Shown one piece after another: positions 1 to 6,526 of a stretch of DNA of 10,619 nt. The stretch lies in the NCBI GenBank assembly GCA_934725735.1, contig CAKVCP010000074.1, forward strand, positions 1-10,619, written 5' to 3'. Each line of letters opens with the position of its first letter. Position 1 is the stretch's first letter. A program made the position numbers and the translations under genes. Source of the DNA: an uncultured Thermoguttaceae bacterium. Its GTDB lineage: Bacteria; Planctomycetota; Planctomycetia; Pirellulales; Thermoguttaceae. The notes below the pieces were generated by a model, which searched no databases, was not told the origin of the DNA, and saw only the letters and a list, made by a program, of their open reading frames with translations.

Positions 1-538
1 ATGCTACTTCGACGAATCCGACGCCCGACGCGCCGAACAGACGGAAGCGTTCCTCCGACAGTGGTTCGTCGCGTATCCGAACGCGACACGCTCGATCGAC
101 GATCGTCCCCTCCTCTTCTCCCGCGACACGAGCCTCTGGGGCGAAGCGCTCGACGGTTGGGTCGTCCCCGCTCATGCGGCGTACGAAGCGCGGCGCGTCG
201 TCGGTAAGGACGCGCTCGTGGGCGTCGGCGTCTCCAATCGCGACGACGTTCTCGCCGCGATCGAAGCGTGGAACGCCGGACTGATCGACTTTATTGAAGT
301 CGGACCCGTCTTCAACGGGCGCGAGGGAGCCAAAGGCTACGAGTTCCTCCGCGCGTTCCTCAACGTCTTCGAAGACGCGCCCCCCATGCCGATCATCGCG
401 TACGGCGGAATCGACGAGCAGAACTGTCACGCCGTCTTCGACGCGGGGATCGAACGCATCGCCGTCTCCGATCCGATCCTGACGGCGCCCGACAAGCCCG
501 CCGCCGTCGCCGGATTCCGCTCCTACTTCGAAGAATAA
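1..538 (+). CDS. Thiamine phosphate synthase / TenI-like protein, 3' part
   Basis: The reading frame is open from base 2 to a TAA at 536-538 and gives 178 visible residues; the start lies left of the window. The C-terminal half reads like the end of a ThiE/TenI TIM barrel. It has VGVGVSN (family: GvSvH), then FIEVGPVF (family: yigfGPvF), then IIAYGGID (the phosphate-binding GGI loop), then a closing strand IAVSDPI. The upstream ARRVVGKDAL fits the helix before the GvS strand. ThiE joins the pyrimidine and thiazole phosphates to make thiamine phosphate, while TenI relatives are aromatases or have no known activity. The TPTK stretch that follows GPVF in ThiE is replaced by NGREGAKGYEF, so pyrophosphate handling may differ and a TenI-like or diverged role is possible. 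An ATG at 1-3 is out of frame with this gene. A strong terminator follows 14 bases after the stop. Family assignment is by motif recognition only. Confidence 0.72.
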   Translation, partial: CYFDESDARRAEQTEAFLRQWFVAYPNATRSIDDRPLLFSRDTSLWGEALDGWVVPAHAAYEARRVVGKDALVGVGVSNRDDVLAAIEAWNAGLIDFIEVGPVFNGREGAKGYEFLRAFLNVFEDAPPMPIIAYGGIDEQNCHAVFDAGIERIAVSDPILTAPDKPAAVAGFRSYFEE

Positions 539-552
539 TCGCGCCTCTTTTC

Positions 553-592
553 ACGCGCCGCGCTCCTCCAAACGCGGCGCGTTTCTTTTTTT
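553..592 (+). terminator. Rho-independent terminator after the ThiE/TenI-like gene
   Basis: There is a perfect 10-bp stem: ACGCGCCGCG at 553-562 pairs with CGCGGCGCGT at 573-582 around a 10-base loop. A T-rich tract (TTCTTTTTTT, 583-592) follows directly. It starts 14 bases after the stop codon and separates this gene from the downstream group. Confidence 0.93.
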
Positions 593-633
593 ACCCTCCT
601 ATCCGCTCATAAGACAACTGATTTCTTCAACTA

Positions 634-662
634 TTGACCTTGTTATTTTTTATGAAAATGAT
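634..662 (+). promoter_or_regulatory. Candidate sigma-70-type promoter for the DUF1207-led group
   Basis: TTGACC at 634-639 is a near-perfect -35 box. It is followed after 17 bases by AATGAT at 657-662, which matches TATAAT at 4 of 6 positions. The surrounding DNA (about 600-672) is clearly AT-rich compared with the genes on both sides. The site lies between a terminator and the next gene, where a promoter is expected. Transcription would start near base 669-670. The -10 box is imperfect, so exact placement is tentative. Confidence 0.5.
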
Positions 663-669
663 TATCCCT

Positions 670-732
670 ATGCAAATAGGCGCTTTGCGCTTGGAAAGTT
701 CGGCCTTCGCCGCGCTCTTCGGCTACGGATAG
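670..732 (+). other. Possible 20-codon leader ORF upstream of the DUF1207 gene
   Basis: ATG at 670-672 opens a 20-codon frame ending in TAG at 730-732. It is in the same frame as the downstream gene at 769. Its last residues (LFGYG, then stop) resemble IFGYGYES at the end of the signal region of the downstream protein, because the DNA shares a 13-base direct repeat. There is no Shine-Dalgarno before the ATG. If the proposed promoter is right, the transcript would begin at or just before this ATG, so it would be read as a leaderless ORF. It could equally be chance, or a remnant of a partial duplication of the gene start. Confidence 0.25.
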
Positions 733-737
733 CCGAA
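718..737 (+). promoter_or_regulatory. Perfect 8-bp hairpin in the 5' leader
   Basis: TTCGGCTA (718-725) and TAGCCGAA (730-737) form a perfect 8-bp stem with the tetraloop CGGA. No T tract follows, so it is not a simple terminator. It ends 31 bases before the ATG at 769 and covers the stop codon of the possible leader ORF. The right arm is also exactly complementary to TTCGGCTA at 862-869 inside the coding region, so two exclusive pairings are possible. The structure is visible; a regulatory role is inference. Confidence 0.45.
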
Positions 738-768
738 ACAAAACGACAGGACGTCAAAAGGTTACACG

Positions 769-2016
769 ATGGATAGTCATCAACGATCAGCAAAAAGACC
801 GCGAGCGACGATGATTTTGAGCGTCGCGGCGCTCGCGCTAGCCGCAATTCCCACGCCCATCTTCGGCTACGGTTACGAATCGTCTGACATTCTCTATTCT
901 TCTCAAGCAGTCGATCAACAAAATTCCTCCTCCGTCTACGCGACGGGGGACGACGATATTCCCGATTTCAATTCCCCGAACTCTCTCGTTTCCGACGGTG
1001 ACGAATTCGGTTACTTTTCCGCGCCTTCCTCCCCGGAGTTCGGCTCCGACGCGTGGCTCGACCGACATTACGCCGCCGTTACGCAAAACGACGCCAGACT
1101 CCTCGTCGAAGAGAACGGCGCGGCGTCCGCGGTAGGTTCCGCGCCTAAAAAGCGCCAGTCGCGCGACATTTTCGGGTTTCCCGTCGAAACGAACGCCAAG
1201 GACGGCGACACGTTCTACGAACGCTGGATCGAATCAGACACGCCTCCAGACTCCTGGGAAGCCCAAGTTCTTCCCGTCGGACTCATGTACCCGTCGTACC
1301 TCGCCGGACGCAAAGAACCGCGTTTGCAGAGTATCATCACGTACGACGAAGATTACGGAACGCTCTGGGATATCACCCTCGGGGGTCGCGCTCCGATCTT
1401 CCGCTACGGCACGAAGAATATCACGAGCCCCGAAGGATGGGAGCTCGAACTCGAAGGCGCCGCGCTCCTAAGACTCGACTGGGAACGCAAGCGCAACCTC
1501 GCGGGGACCGACTATCGCGCCGGGGTTCCCCTTGTGTACGGTACGCAGCGGTGGCAGTTCAAGACGGGGTATTATCACGTCAGCTCGCATATCGGGGACA
1601 ACTACCTATTAGACCATTTCCGTCAGCGGCGGCATTACGTTCGCGACTCAATTTTGTGCGGCCTCTCGTTGCGTCCGACGGAAGAAACGCGCCTTTACGC
1701 GGAGGTCGACTGGGCGTTTCATACGGGCGAAACGACCGATCCTCTCGAATTGCAGTTCGGCTTTGAGTACACGCCCCCCTTTGACCCCCGCGCGTCCACC
1801 TGGCAATTCCGTCCCTTCCTTGCGTCGCACGCGCATCTCTACGAAGAGCGCGACTTTGGAGGATACTGGGCGACTCAAACCGGCGTTCAGTGGCGCGGAC
1901 CGACAAACTCGCTCCTGCGTCTCGGCGTCGAGTTCTACGTCGGCGGCGACGACCTATACCAGTTCCACACGACTTATCAGAAAAAGATCGGCGGCGGCAT
2001 TTGGTACGACTTCTGA
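769..2016 (+). CDS. DUF1207 family exported protein, probable outer-membrane beta-barrel
   Basis: This 415-residue protein has a basic n-region (residues 1-14), a hydrophobic segment at about 15-32 and probable signal cleavage near FGYG (32-35). The ATG at 769 is chosen over the one at 811 because only it supplies the positive n-region. AAAAGG at 756-761 is a modest ribosome site 7 bases ahead. Residues 36-160 are Ser/Asp-rich and low in complexity. From about 163 to the end it matches the DUF1207 pattern as I know it: VLPVGLMYPSYLAGRKEPR at 167-185 and GYYHVSSHIGDNY at 267-279. DUF1207 is best known from planctomycetes and has no established function. Alternating polar and hydrophobic strands (for example 225-240, 296-318, 345-355, 366-390) and a C-terminal aromatic ending (IGGGIWYDF) look like an outer-membrane beta-barrel with a BamA-type beta-signal. 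That location is inferred. It is followed after 68 bases by the MotA/TolQ-like gene. Confidence 0.82.
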   Translation: MDSHQRSAKRPRATMILSVAALALAAIPTPIFGYGYESSDILYSSQAVDQQNSSSVYATGDDDIPDFNSPNSLVSDGDEFGYFSAPSSPEFGSDAWLDRHYAAVTQNDARLLVEENGAASAVGSAPKKRQSRDIFGFPVETNAKDGDTFYERWIESDTPPDSWEAQVLPVGLMYPSYLAGRKEPRLQSIITYDEDYGTLWDITLGGRAPIFRYGTKNITSPEGWELELEGAALLRLDWERKRNLAGTDYRAGVPLVYGTQRWQFKTGYYHVSSHIGDNYLLDHFRQRRHYVRDSILCGLSLRPTEETRLYAEVDWAFHTGETTDPLELQFGFEYTPPFDPRASTWQFRPFLASHAHLYEERDFGGYWATQTGVQWRGPTNSLLRLGVEFYVGGDDLYQFHTTYQKKIGGGIWYDF

Positions 2017-2084
2017 TCTACCCCAGCCTCCCCTCGCTTAATATTCGCGTCACACGCGCTTTGGAATAGAAAAAGCTTTACGCT

Positions 2085-3728
2085 ATGAAAAAAATTCTCA
2101 TCTCGCTCGCAAACTCCTCCGTTTTATGGGGATTAGCGACGACCTTCGCCTATTACTACGCCATTAACTCCGGAACGATCGCCAACGAAACGATCGTTCG
2201 CTACAGCGTCGGGCACCCCGTGGAATACGCGACGATCGCGATGTTCTGGATCGGCGTCTGGGATCTTGGCTTAAAACTCTTCAAGTCGCGTAGCGAACGT
2301 CGCGCGCTCAAGAGAGGGCTCCTCTTCCCTCCGAAGTCGTCGGAGAAAGAGCCGATCTCTCGCGCGCCCGATTACGAAAAAGCGATCGCCAAAGCGCGCG
2401 AAATCCGCGGGGACTCCCCTTACCTGACGCGAATCGCGAACGCGCTCGACTTCCTCAAACTCGGCGGTTCCCCCGACGACCTCGACCTCGAACTGCGCCG
2501 ACTTGCCGACGACGCGTACGACGAACGCGACTCCGAATACGGGATGACTCGCGCGTTCATCTGGGCGATCCCGATCCTCGGGTTCCTCGGCACCGTTTTG
2601 GGTATTACCGTCGCGCTCGGCAGCCTCGACTTAACGCAAATCGAATCGACGAGCGAAAAACTCGCAAGCGGGCTGAAAGTTGCGTTCGACACAACCGCGC
2701 TCGCCCTCTCCCTCGTCTTCGTCCTCTACTTCATGCAGTTCCTCTCGCGGCGCCAGGACGCCGTCGTCGCGCGCCTCGTCTCGAAGATGGCGGACGCGGA
2801 ACTCAAAGGGCGCTTCTACGACGAACGCGTCGCGGAACGCGGCGCCGACGCGCTCGATCCGTCGTCGCGCGTTCTTCTTAACGCGCTCGCCGAAACCTTC
2901 GAGGAATACGCCGCGCGTCAGACGAACGCGATCGCGCAGTCGATGGAAGGCGTCGCCGCAAAGTTCGGGGACGCCCTCGACTCGCGACTCGTTCAAGGCG
3001 CCGGACAATGGTCGCAAACTCTCGCCGACGCTCAGCGACGATTCGTCGAAGACGCCGTACGCCCCGCGCTCGACGAAACGGCGCGACGCGCCAGCCGCTT
3101 CGACGCCCTCGAAGAGAAGGTCGGCCAGGAGATCGAAGCGCTCCGTCAAACGCTTCGCGCGTGCGCCGACGTCGCCGCCCTCGAAGACAGACTCGCCGCG
3201 TCTCTCGAAAAACTCGCGCAGGTCGCCGAGTTCGAAAAGACCCTTAGCAACCTTTCCGCGACGGTCTGCATGCTCAACTCCAAGATCGCAGACCTCAACG
3301 TCTCGCCGACCGTCTCGATCGACGAAGCACGACGCGCGTCCAAACGCTCCGACGCCCTCGCCGCGCTCCGCGTCCTCGACGACGTCGCCAAGACGCCCAA
3401 CCCCGCGAAGAGCCCCGAGCCCGTCAAAGAGCCCGAGCCCGCCGCTGTCCTTCCCGTCGCCGACGAAGCGCCCCTCCAACTCGCCGAGCCGACGACCTAT
3501 CCCCTCAAACCGTCGATCTTCGACGACGCCGACGAGTTGAATCTCCCCGAAGCGCCTGATCTCGAAGCGCTCCAGGCCGAGCGCGAATCTCAAGACGCTC
3601 CCGTCGACGCCCTCGCCGCCGACGCAGTCGACGAGCCCGACGAAACGGCGACGAAGAAACGCGCGCGCTCTGCGTCGACCTCCGCGCGTTCTCGCGCTCT
3701 CCTGGGGAAGAAAAAGCGCTCCGCTTAA
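2085..3728 (+). CDS. MotA/TolQ/ExbB-type proton channel family protein with long cytosolic tail
   Basis: This 547-residue inner-membrane protein has four predicted helices, at about 9-28, 46-66, 156-178 and 197-220. Helix 3 carries GFLGTVLG (166-173), the conserved small-residue/Thr motif of MotA/TolQ/ExbB channels. Helix 4 begins KVAFDTTALALSL (198-210), matching the second channel helix. Such proteins form a pentamer around the partner's single helix and use ion flow to drive movement or force. A cytosolic loop of about 90 residues separates helices 2 and 3, as in MotA. After residue 220 comes an unusual 330-residue tail. It is predicted helical and coiled-coil-like to about 400, then Pro/Glu-rich (PEPVKEPEP near 437-445), then acidic, and it ends in a basic stretch (GKKKRSA). 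No clear Shine-Dalgarno precedes the ATG. The next gene, its likely partner, begins 60 bases downstream. The precise cargo or function is unknown. Confidence 0.85.
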   Translation: MKKILISLANSSVLWGLATTFAYYYAINSGTIANETIVRYSVGHPVEYATIAMFWIGVWDLGLKLFKSRSERRALKRGLLFPPKSSEKEPISRAPDYEKAIAKAREIRGDSPYLTRIANALDFLKLGGSPDDLDLELRRLADDAYDERDSEYGMTRAFIWAIPILGFLGTVLGITVALGSLDLTQIESTSEKLASGLKVAFDTTALALSLVFVLYFMQFLSRRQDAVVARLVSKMADAELKGRFYDERVAERGADALDPSSRVLLNALAETFEEYAARQTNAIAQSMEGVAAKFGDALDSRLVQGAGQWSQTLADAQRRFVEDAVRPALDETARRASRFDALEEKVGQEIEALRQTLRACADVAALEDRLAASLEKLAQVAEFEKTLSNLSATVCMLNSKIADLNVSPTVSIDEARRASKRSDALAALRVLDDVAKTPNPAKSPEPVKEPEPAAVLPVADEAPLQLAEPTTYPLKPSIFDDADELNLPEAPDLEALQAERESQDAPVDALAADAVDEPDETATKKRARSASTSARSRALLGKKKRSA

Positions 3729-3788
3729 TCTCCGTTCCATTCTCCTTTTGCCTTTTACGCTCCGTCAATCTCCGGTTTAAGTTCGCCA

Positions 3789-6092
3789 ATGTCCTCGTCC
3801 CGCTCGCGCGCCGCCTCTGAAGACGCCTTTTCGCTCTTCCCGTTCCTAGCCGTGCTCCTGTGCACGATGGGAACGCTTTCGCTCGTCTTCGTGCTCGTCG
3901 CGCGAAAAACGAGCGCCGAGCCGACTCCCGACGCCGACGACGAAGCCGCCGCTGTCGCCGTCGTGCCCTTCGACGGAAGCGCCGCGACCTTCGGACACGA
4001 AATCAGCGGAACGATCGTCGACGCCGACGCCCTCGCAAGCGCCCTCAACGGCGGACTCTCAACCAACGACGCTCCGTCCCTCTCCGAGTATGAACGCGCC
4101 CTCGAAAAGACGGGGAACGCCTCTCTCGAAGACGTGCGCGGAGAAACGGAAAATCTCGATTGGCTCCTCTCCGAACTCTCCAATATGCGCGAAACGGCGG
4201 AGAAGAACCTCGCCGAACAACGCGCGCGACTCGCCAACGCGGAAGCGGCGATCGCGCAACTTCGCGCGGAAGCGCAGGCCGCTGAGCAAAAATACGAAGC
4301 CCTCGTCAATAGCGGCGAAAACGAAGGGCTCGACGAACTCAAAGCGCGGCTCCAAAGCGTCGACTGCGAGATCGAAAAGCTTATGGAAGAGGCCGAGAAA
4401 CTCCGCGAAGAGAACGCTGACGCCAAACATTCCTACGCAATCGTCCCCTATCAGGGCAAAAAGGGGACTTTCCGCCGCCCGATCTTCGTCGAATGTAACG
4501 CCGACGGCGTCTTCATCGAGCCTGAAGGCGTCAAATTTGACGAACGCGATTTTCTCCTCGCGCAGTATCCTGGGAATCCCTTCGACGCGGCGCTTCGCGC
4601 GGTCGCGCATCGCTATCTTGTCACGGGAGGTCAGAAAACGGCGTCGGGAGACGCGATCGAGCCGTATCCGCTCATAATCGTGCGTCCGAGCGGCGCGAAG
4701 CATTTCTACGCGGCGATCGCGGCGCTCGCGTCGTGGGGCGAGCTCTACGGGTACGAATTTGTCGAAGAAGATCAGGTTCTCGAATATCCTCAACCCGACC
4801 CGCTCTTAGCGCAAGCGGCGCAGGAGCAGGCGCAAATCGCGCGGGATCGTATGCAGGCGCAACTTGCGGCGGCGCTCTCGGCGCGCAACGCGCAGATCGT
4901 CGCGCTCGAACGGTCTCGACGCAACGCGAGCGCGTACGGCGGAAACACCTCCGCGCCTCAAACGGAACTGCAAGCGCGGCTTGGCTCGAACGTGCGCCTC
5001 GGCGTCGCGCGTCCCGATCTCACCGATCTGGCGATGCGCGGTTCGTCGAGCGCGGGGCTTCCCTTCGGCGAGGGGAGCGGTTTGACGCGGGGGGGCGCGA
5101 ACGCGGCGACTCCTAGCGCGAGCGCTCCATTAGGCGCAGGGTTGGGCTCCGGGGCCAACGTCGCGGTCGCGGCGCAAGGACTTGGAAACGGAGGCGTAGG
5201 CGTAGGCGGCGGACTTGGCGCGGGAGGTAGTTTCTCCGGCGCGGCGACGGCGGCGGCGGAGTCAGGCGGCGCGAACGTCGGCTCGGGAATTGGAGGCGAA
5301 ACGGCTCCCGTCGTACCCTATGTCGGCGCGTACGCGCAGAACGGCGCCTCAGGCGCTGGGAAAGCGTCGGGAACGGAAACGGGCGCAGGCTCGAACGCGC
5401 TCGGCGACGACGCTTCTCAAGGAGGCGTTCAAAGCCTCTACGTCGGCAACGCGGCGGCTAGCGGTCAAGAAAGCGCGCTCGCCAGCGCGGCGCACGACGA
5501 AAATACCGCGCCTCTCTACATGAGGAAATTCATCGACGCTCCGGACGCCGCCGACTCCTCCGTCGCGGCTAAGCAGGATCTCTCGAAGACGCTCGGCAAC
5601 AGCGGAGTCGCGACGGGAGCGCAAGGGACGGAAACGGACGGCGACCGACTCGCGAGCTCGGCGAACGCCGCGCAGAACGGTCAGGGAATTCCGAACGTCT
5701 TCGACAAGACGGTCGATCTCTCCAAGGAAGACGAACCGAAACTTGAGCCGCGCGTCGACGACGCCCCGAAAGAGGCGTTCCTCGTGTCGCGCGAACTCAC
5801 GCGCACGGCGACGCGCGGAAACGAACGCGCCGTCAGCGTCGTCTGCTCAAGCAAGGGGTTCCTCTTCCCGAAACAGCCAGGTCTGCGTAAAGAAGTCCTC
5901 GTCAAATACGACGCGGAAGATCGCGACGCGCAGCTCCTCGACGCCGTCGCCCTATGCGTCAAAGGATGGGGATTGGCGGGGCGCAACATGTATTGGGCGC
6001 CATACGTCAAGGCAAGCGGCGACAAAGGATTTGAGACGCGTCTTAACGACCTTCAGGCATTTTGTAAGGCACAAGGGCTAACATTAAAATAA
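3789..6092 (+). CDS. One-helix partner of the MotA/TolQ-like protein, with coiled coil and duplicated C-terminal-type domain
   Basis: This 767-residue protein has one N-terminal membrane helix at about 14-38, with the start FSLFPFLAVLLCTMG. Then come an acidic spacer (42-58), a coiled coil at about 118-210, an alpha/beta domain (about 216-332), a Gln/Ala-rich helix (340-378), a Gly/Ala/Ser-rich low-complexity linker (about 385-640) and a second alpha/beta domain (about 678-767). One N-terminal helix plus a large, presumably periplasmic, region next to a MotA/TolQ-like gene fits the ExbD/TolR/MotB role. The helix aligns with the ExbD/TolR pattern 'PFxD', but alanine (A21) stands where the ion-carrying Asp should be; E11 and D12 lie just before the helix. 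No OmpA-type peptidoglycan-binding domain is visible. The two alpha/beta domains look alike, suggesting internal duplication. There is no evident Shine-Dalgarno. The partnership is inferred from neighbourhood and topology. Confidence 0.7.
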   Translation: MSSSRSRAASEDAFSLFPFLAVLLCTMGTLSLVFVLVARKTSAEPTPDADDEAAAVAVVPFDGSAATFGHEISGTIVDADALASALNGGLSTNDAPSLSEYERALEKTGNASLEDVRGETENLDWLLSELSNMRETAEKNLAEQRARLANAEAAIAQLRAEAQAAEQKYEALVNSGENEGLDELKARLQSVDCEIEKLMEEAEKLREENADAKHSYAIVPYQGKKGTFRRPIFVECNADGVFIEPEGVKFDERDFLLAQYPGNPFDAALRAVAHRYLVTGGQKTASGDAIEPYPLIIVRPSGAKHFYAAIAALASWGELYGYEFVEEDQVLEYPQPDPLLAQAAQEQAQIARDRMQAQLAAALSARNAQIVALERSRRNASAYGGNTSAPQTELQARLGSNVRLGVARPDLTDLAMRGSSSAGLPFGEGSGLTRGGANAATPSASAPLGAGLGSGANVAVAAQGLGNGGVGVGGGLGAGGSFSGAATAAAESGGANVGSGIGGETAPVVPYVGAYAQNGASGAGKASGTETGAGSNALGDDASQGGVQSLYVGNAAASGQESALASAAHDENTAPLYMRKFIDAPDAADSSVAAKQDLSKTLGNSGVATGAQGTETDGDRLASSANAAQNGQGIPNVFDKTVDLSKEDEPKLEPRVDDAPKEAFLVSRELTRTATRGNERAVSVVCSSKGFLFPKQPGLRKEVLVKYDAEDRDAQLLDAVALCVKGWGLAGRNMYWAPYVKASGDKGFETRLNDLQAFCKAQGLTLK

Positions 6093-6526
6093 TCGCGCCA
6101 TACGCGACGAATTACAAGACCCCGTCATTGGGAAGCTCCGTCAAAATATATATCTTAACTCAAACAGAAATCTTCCGAGTAATCCAAACAAACGATACGT
6201 CGTAAGCGGCTTTTTTCACAAAGAAGAAAGAAAAATCCCCGCCTGTCTGTTCATATCGCCATTTTCAAATTAAAATTGACTGAACTTGTTGTCTTTAGGT
6301 TTTGTATCCTGAGGACTTTTTGAAAGAGAACGGAAGAGAAGCGTAGTTATACTACCTGCCCATCCCCCCCCCCTGGGACTTCTTTTTTATGCGATCCTAC
6401 GAGGTCGCGCGTCTCCTCTTTCGAAACCGGAACAATCTTGGACGCGGCTAAGCGTCTCGAGAGCGCTCTTGGTTTGTTTAATCGAGTGAAGTCGTTAAGA
6501 CTTGCCTTTTTACTTCAGGTAGATTT
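6093..6526. other. 434-base non-coding gap, AT-richer than its neighbours
   Basis: No convincing gene is seen here. A small hairpin (TCGCG 6093-6097 / CGCGA 6103-6107) follows the upstream stop codon but has no T tract, so no clear terminator closes the upstream group. TTGACT at 6276-6281 looks like a -35 box, but no good -10 lies 16-18 bases downstream. TATACT at 6348-6353 looks like a -10 box but lacks a -35. A run of ten C lies at 6364-6373. AGAGCGCTCT at 6460-6469 is a perfect 10-base palindrome and could be an operator. A small hairpin (AAGTC 6489-6493 / GACTT 6499-6503) is followed by a T-rich stretch 24 bases before the next gene. A 20-codon ORF at 6389-6451 is not supported by a ribosome site. 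The promoter of the 6527 gene probably lies in this gap. Confidence 0.6.
6364..6373 (+). repeat. Homopolymeric run of ten C
   Basis: Ten consecutive C residues are followed by TGGG. The run lies 154 bases before the ATG of the 6527 gene, outside any supported coding region. Tracts of this length are prone to slippage during replication and to length errors in sequencing or assembly. Confidence 0.9.

Noticed and set aside
1..207. 68-codon frame starting with the ATG at base 1
   Set aside because: It is a different frame from the ThiE/TenI-like gene, which is open through the same bases and carries the family motifs. The product is Arg/Pro-rich.
2046..2058. Hairpin CGCGT-CAC-ACGCG between the DUF1207 and MotA/TolQ-like genes
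   Set aside because: Only a 5-bp stem with no T tract, so it is not a terminator; it does not argue against one transcript for the group.
2631..3740. 369-codon open frame on the minus strand
   Set aside because: It is a shadow of the MotA/TolQ-like gene: an Arg/Gly-rich product with no motif, created by GAC/CTC/TCG-rich codons. The plus-strand frame has helices and the GTVLG motif.
2085..6092. Assignment of the pair as Zorya ZorA/ZorB or as flagellar MotA/MotB
   Set aside because: No OmpA-type peptidoglycan-binding domain is visible in the partner, the transmembrane Asp is missing, and no helicase, nuclease or flagellar gene lies nearby.
6389..6451. 20-codon ORF after the C tract
   Set aside because: No ribosome site, no recognisable product, and short ORFs of this size are expected by chance in a 434-base gap.
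6093..6526. CRISPR array, tRNA or mobile element in the long gap
   Set aside because: No regularly spaced repeats, no cloverleaf with a TTCGA-type loop in proper context, and no terminal inverted repeats with target duplications were found.
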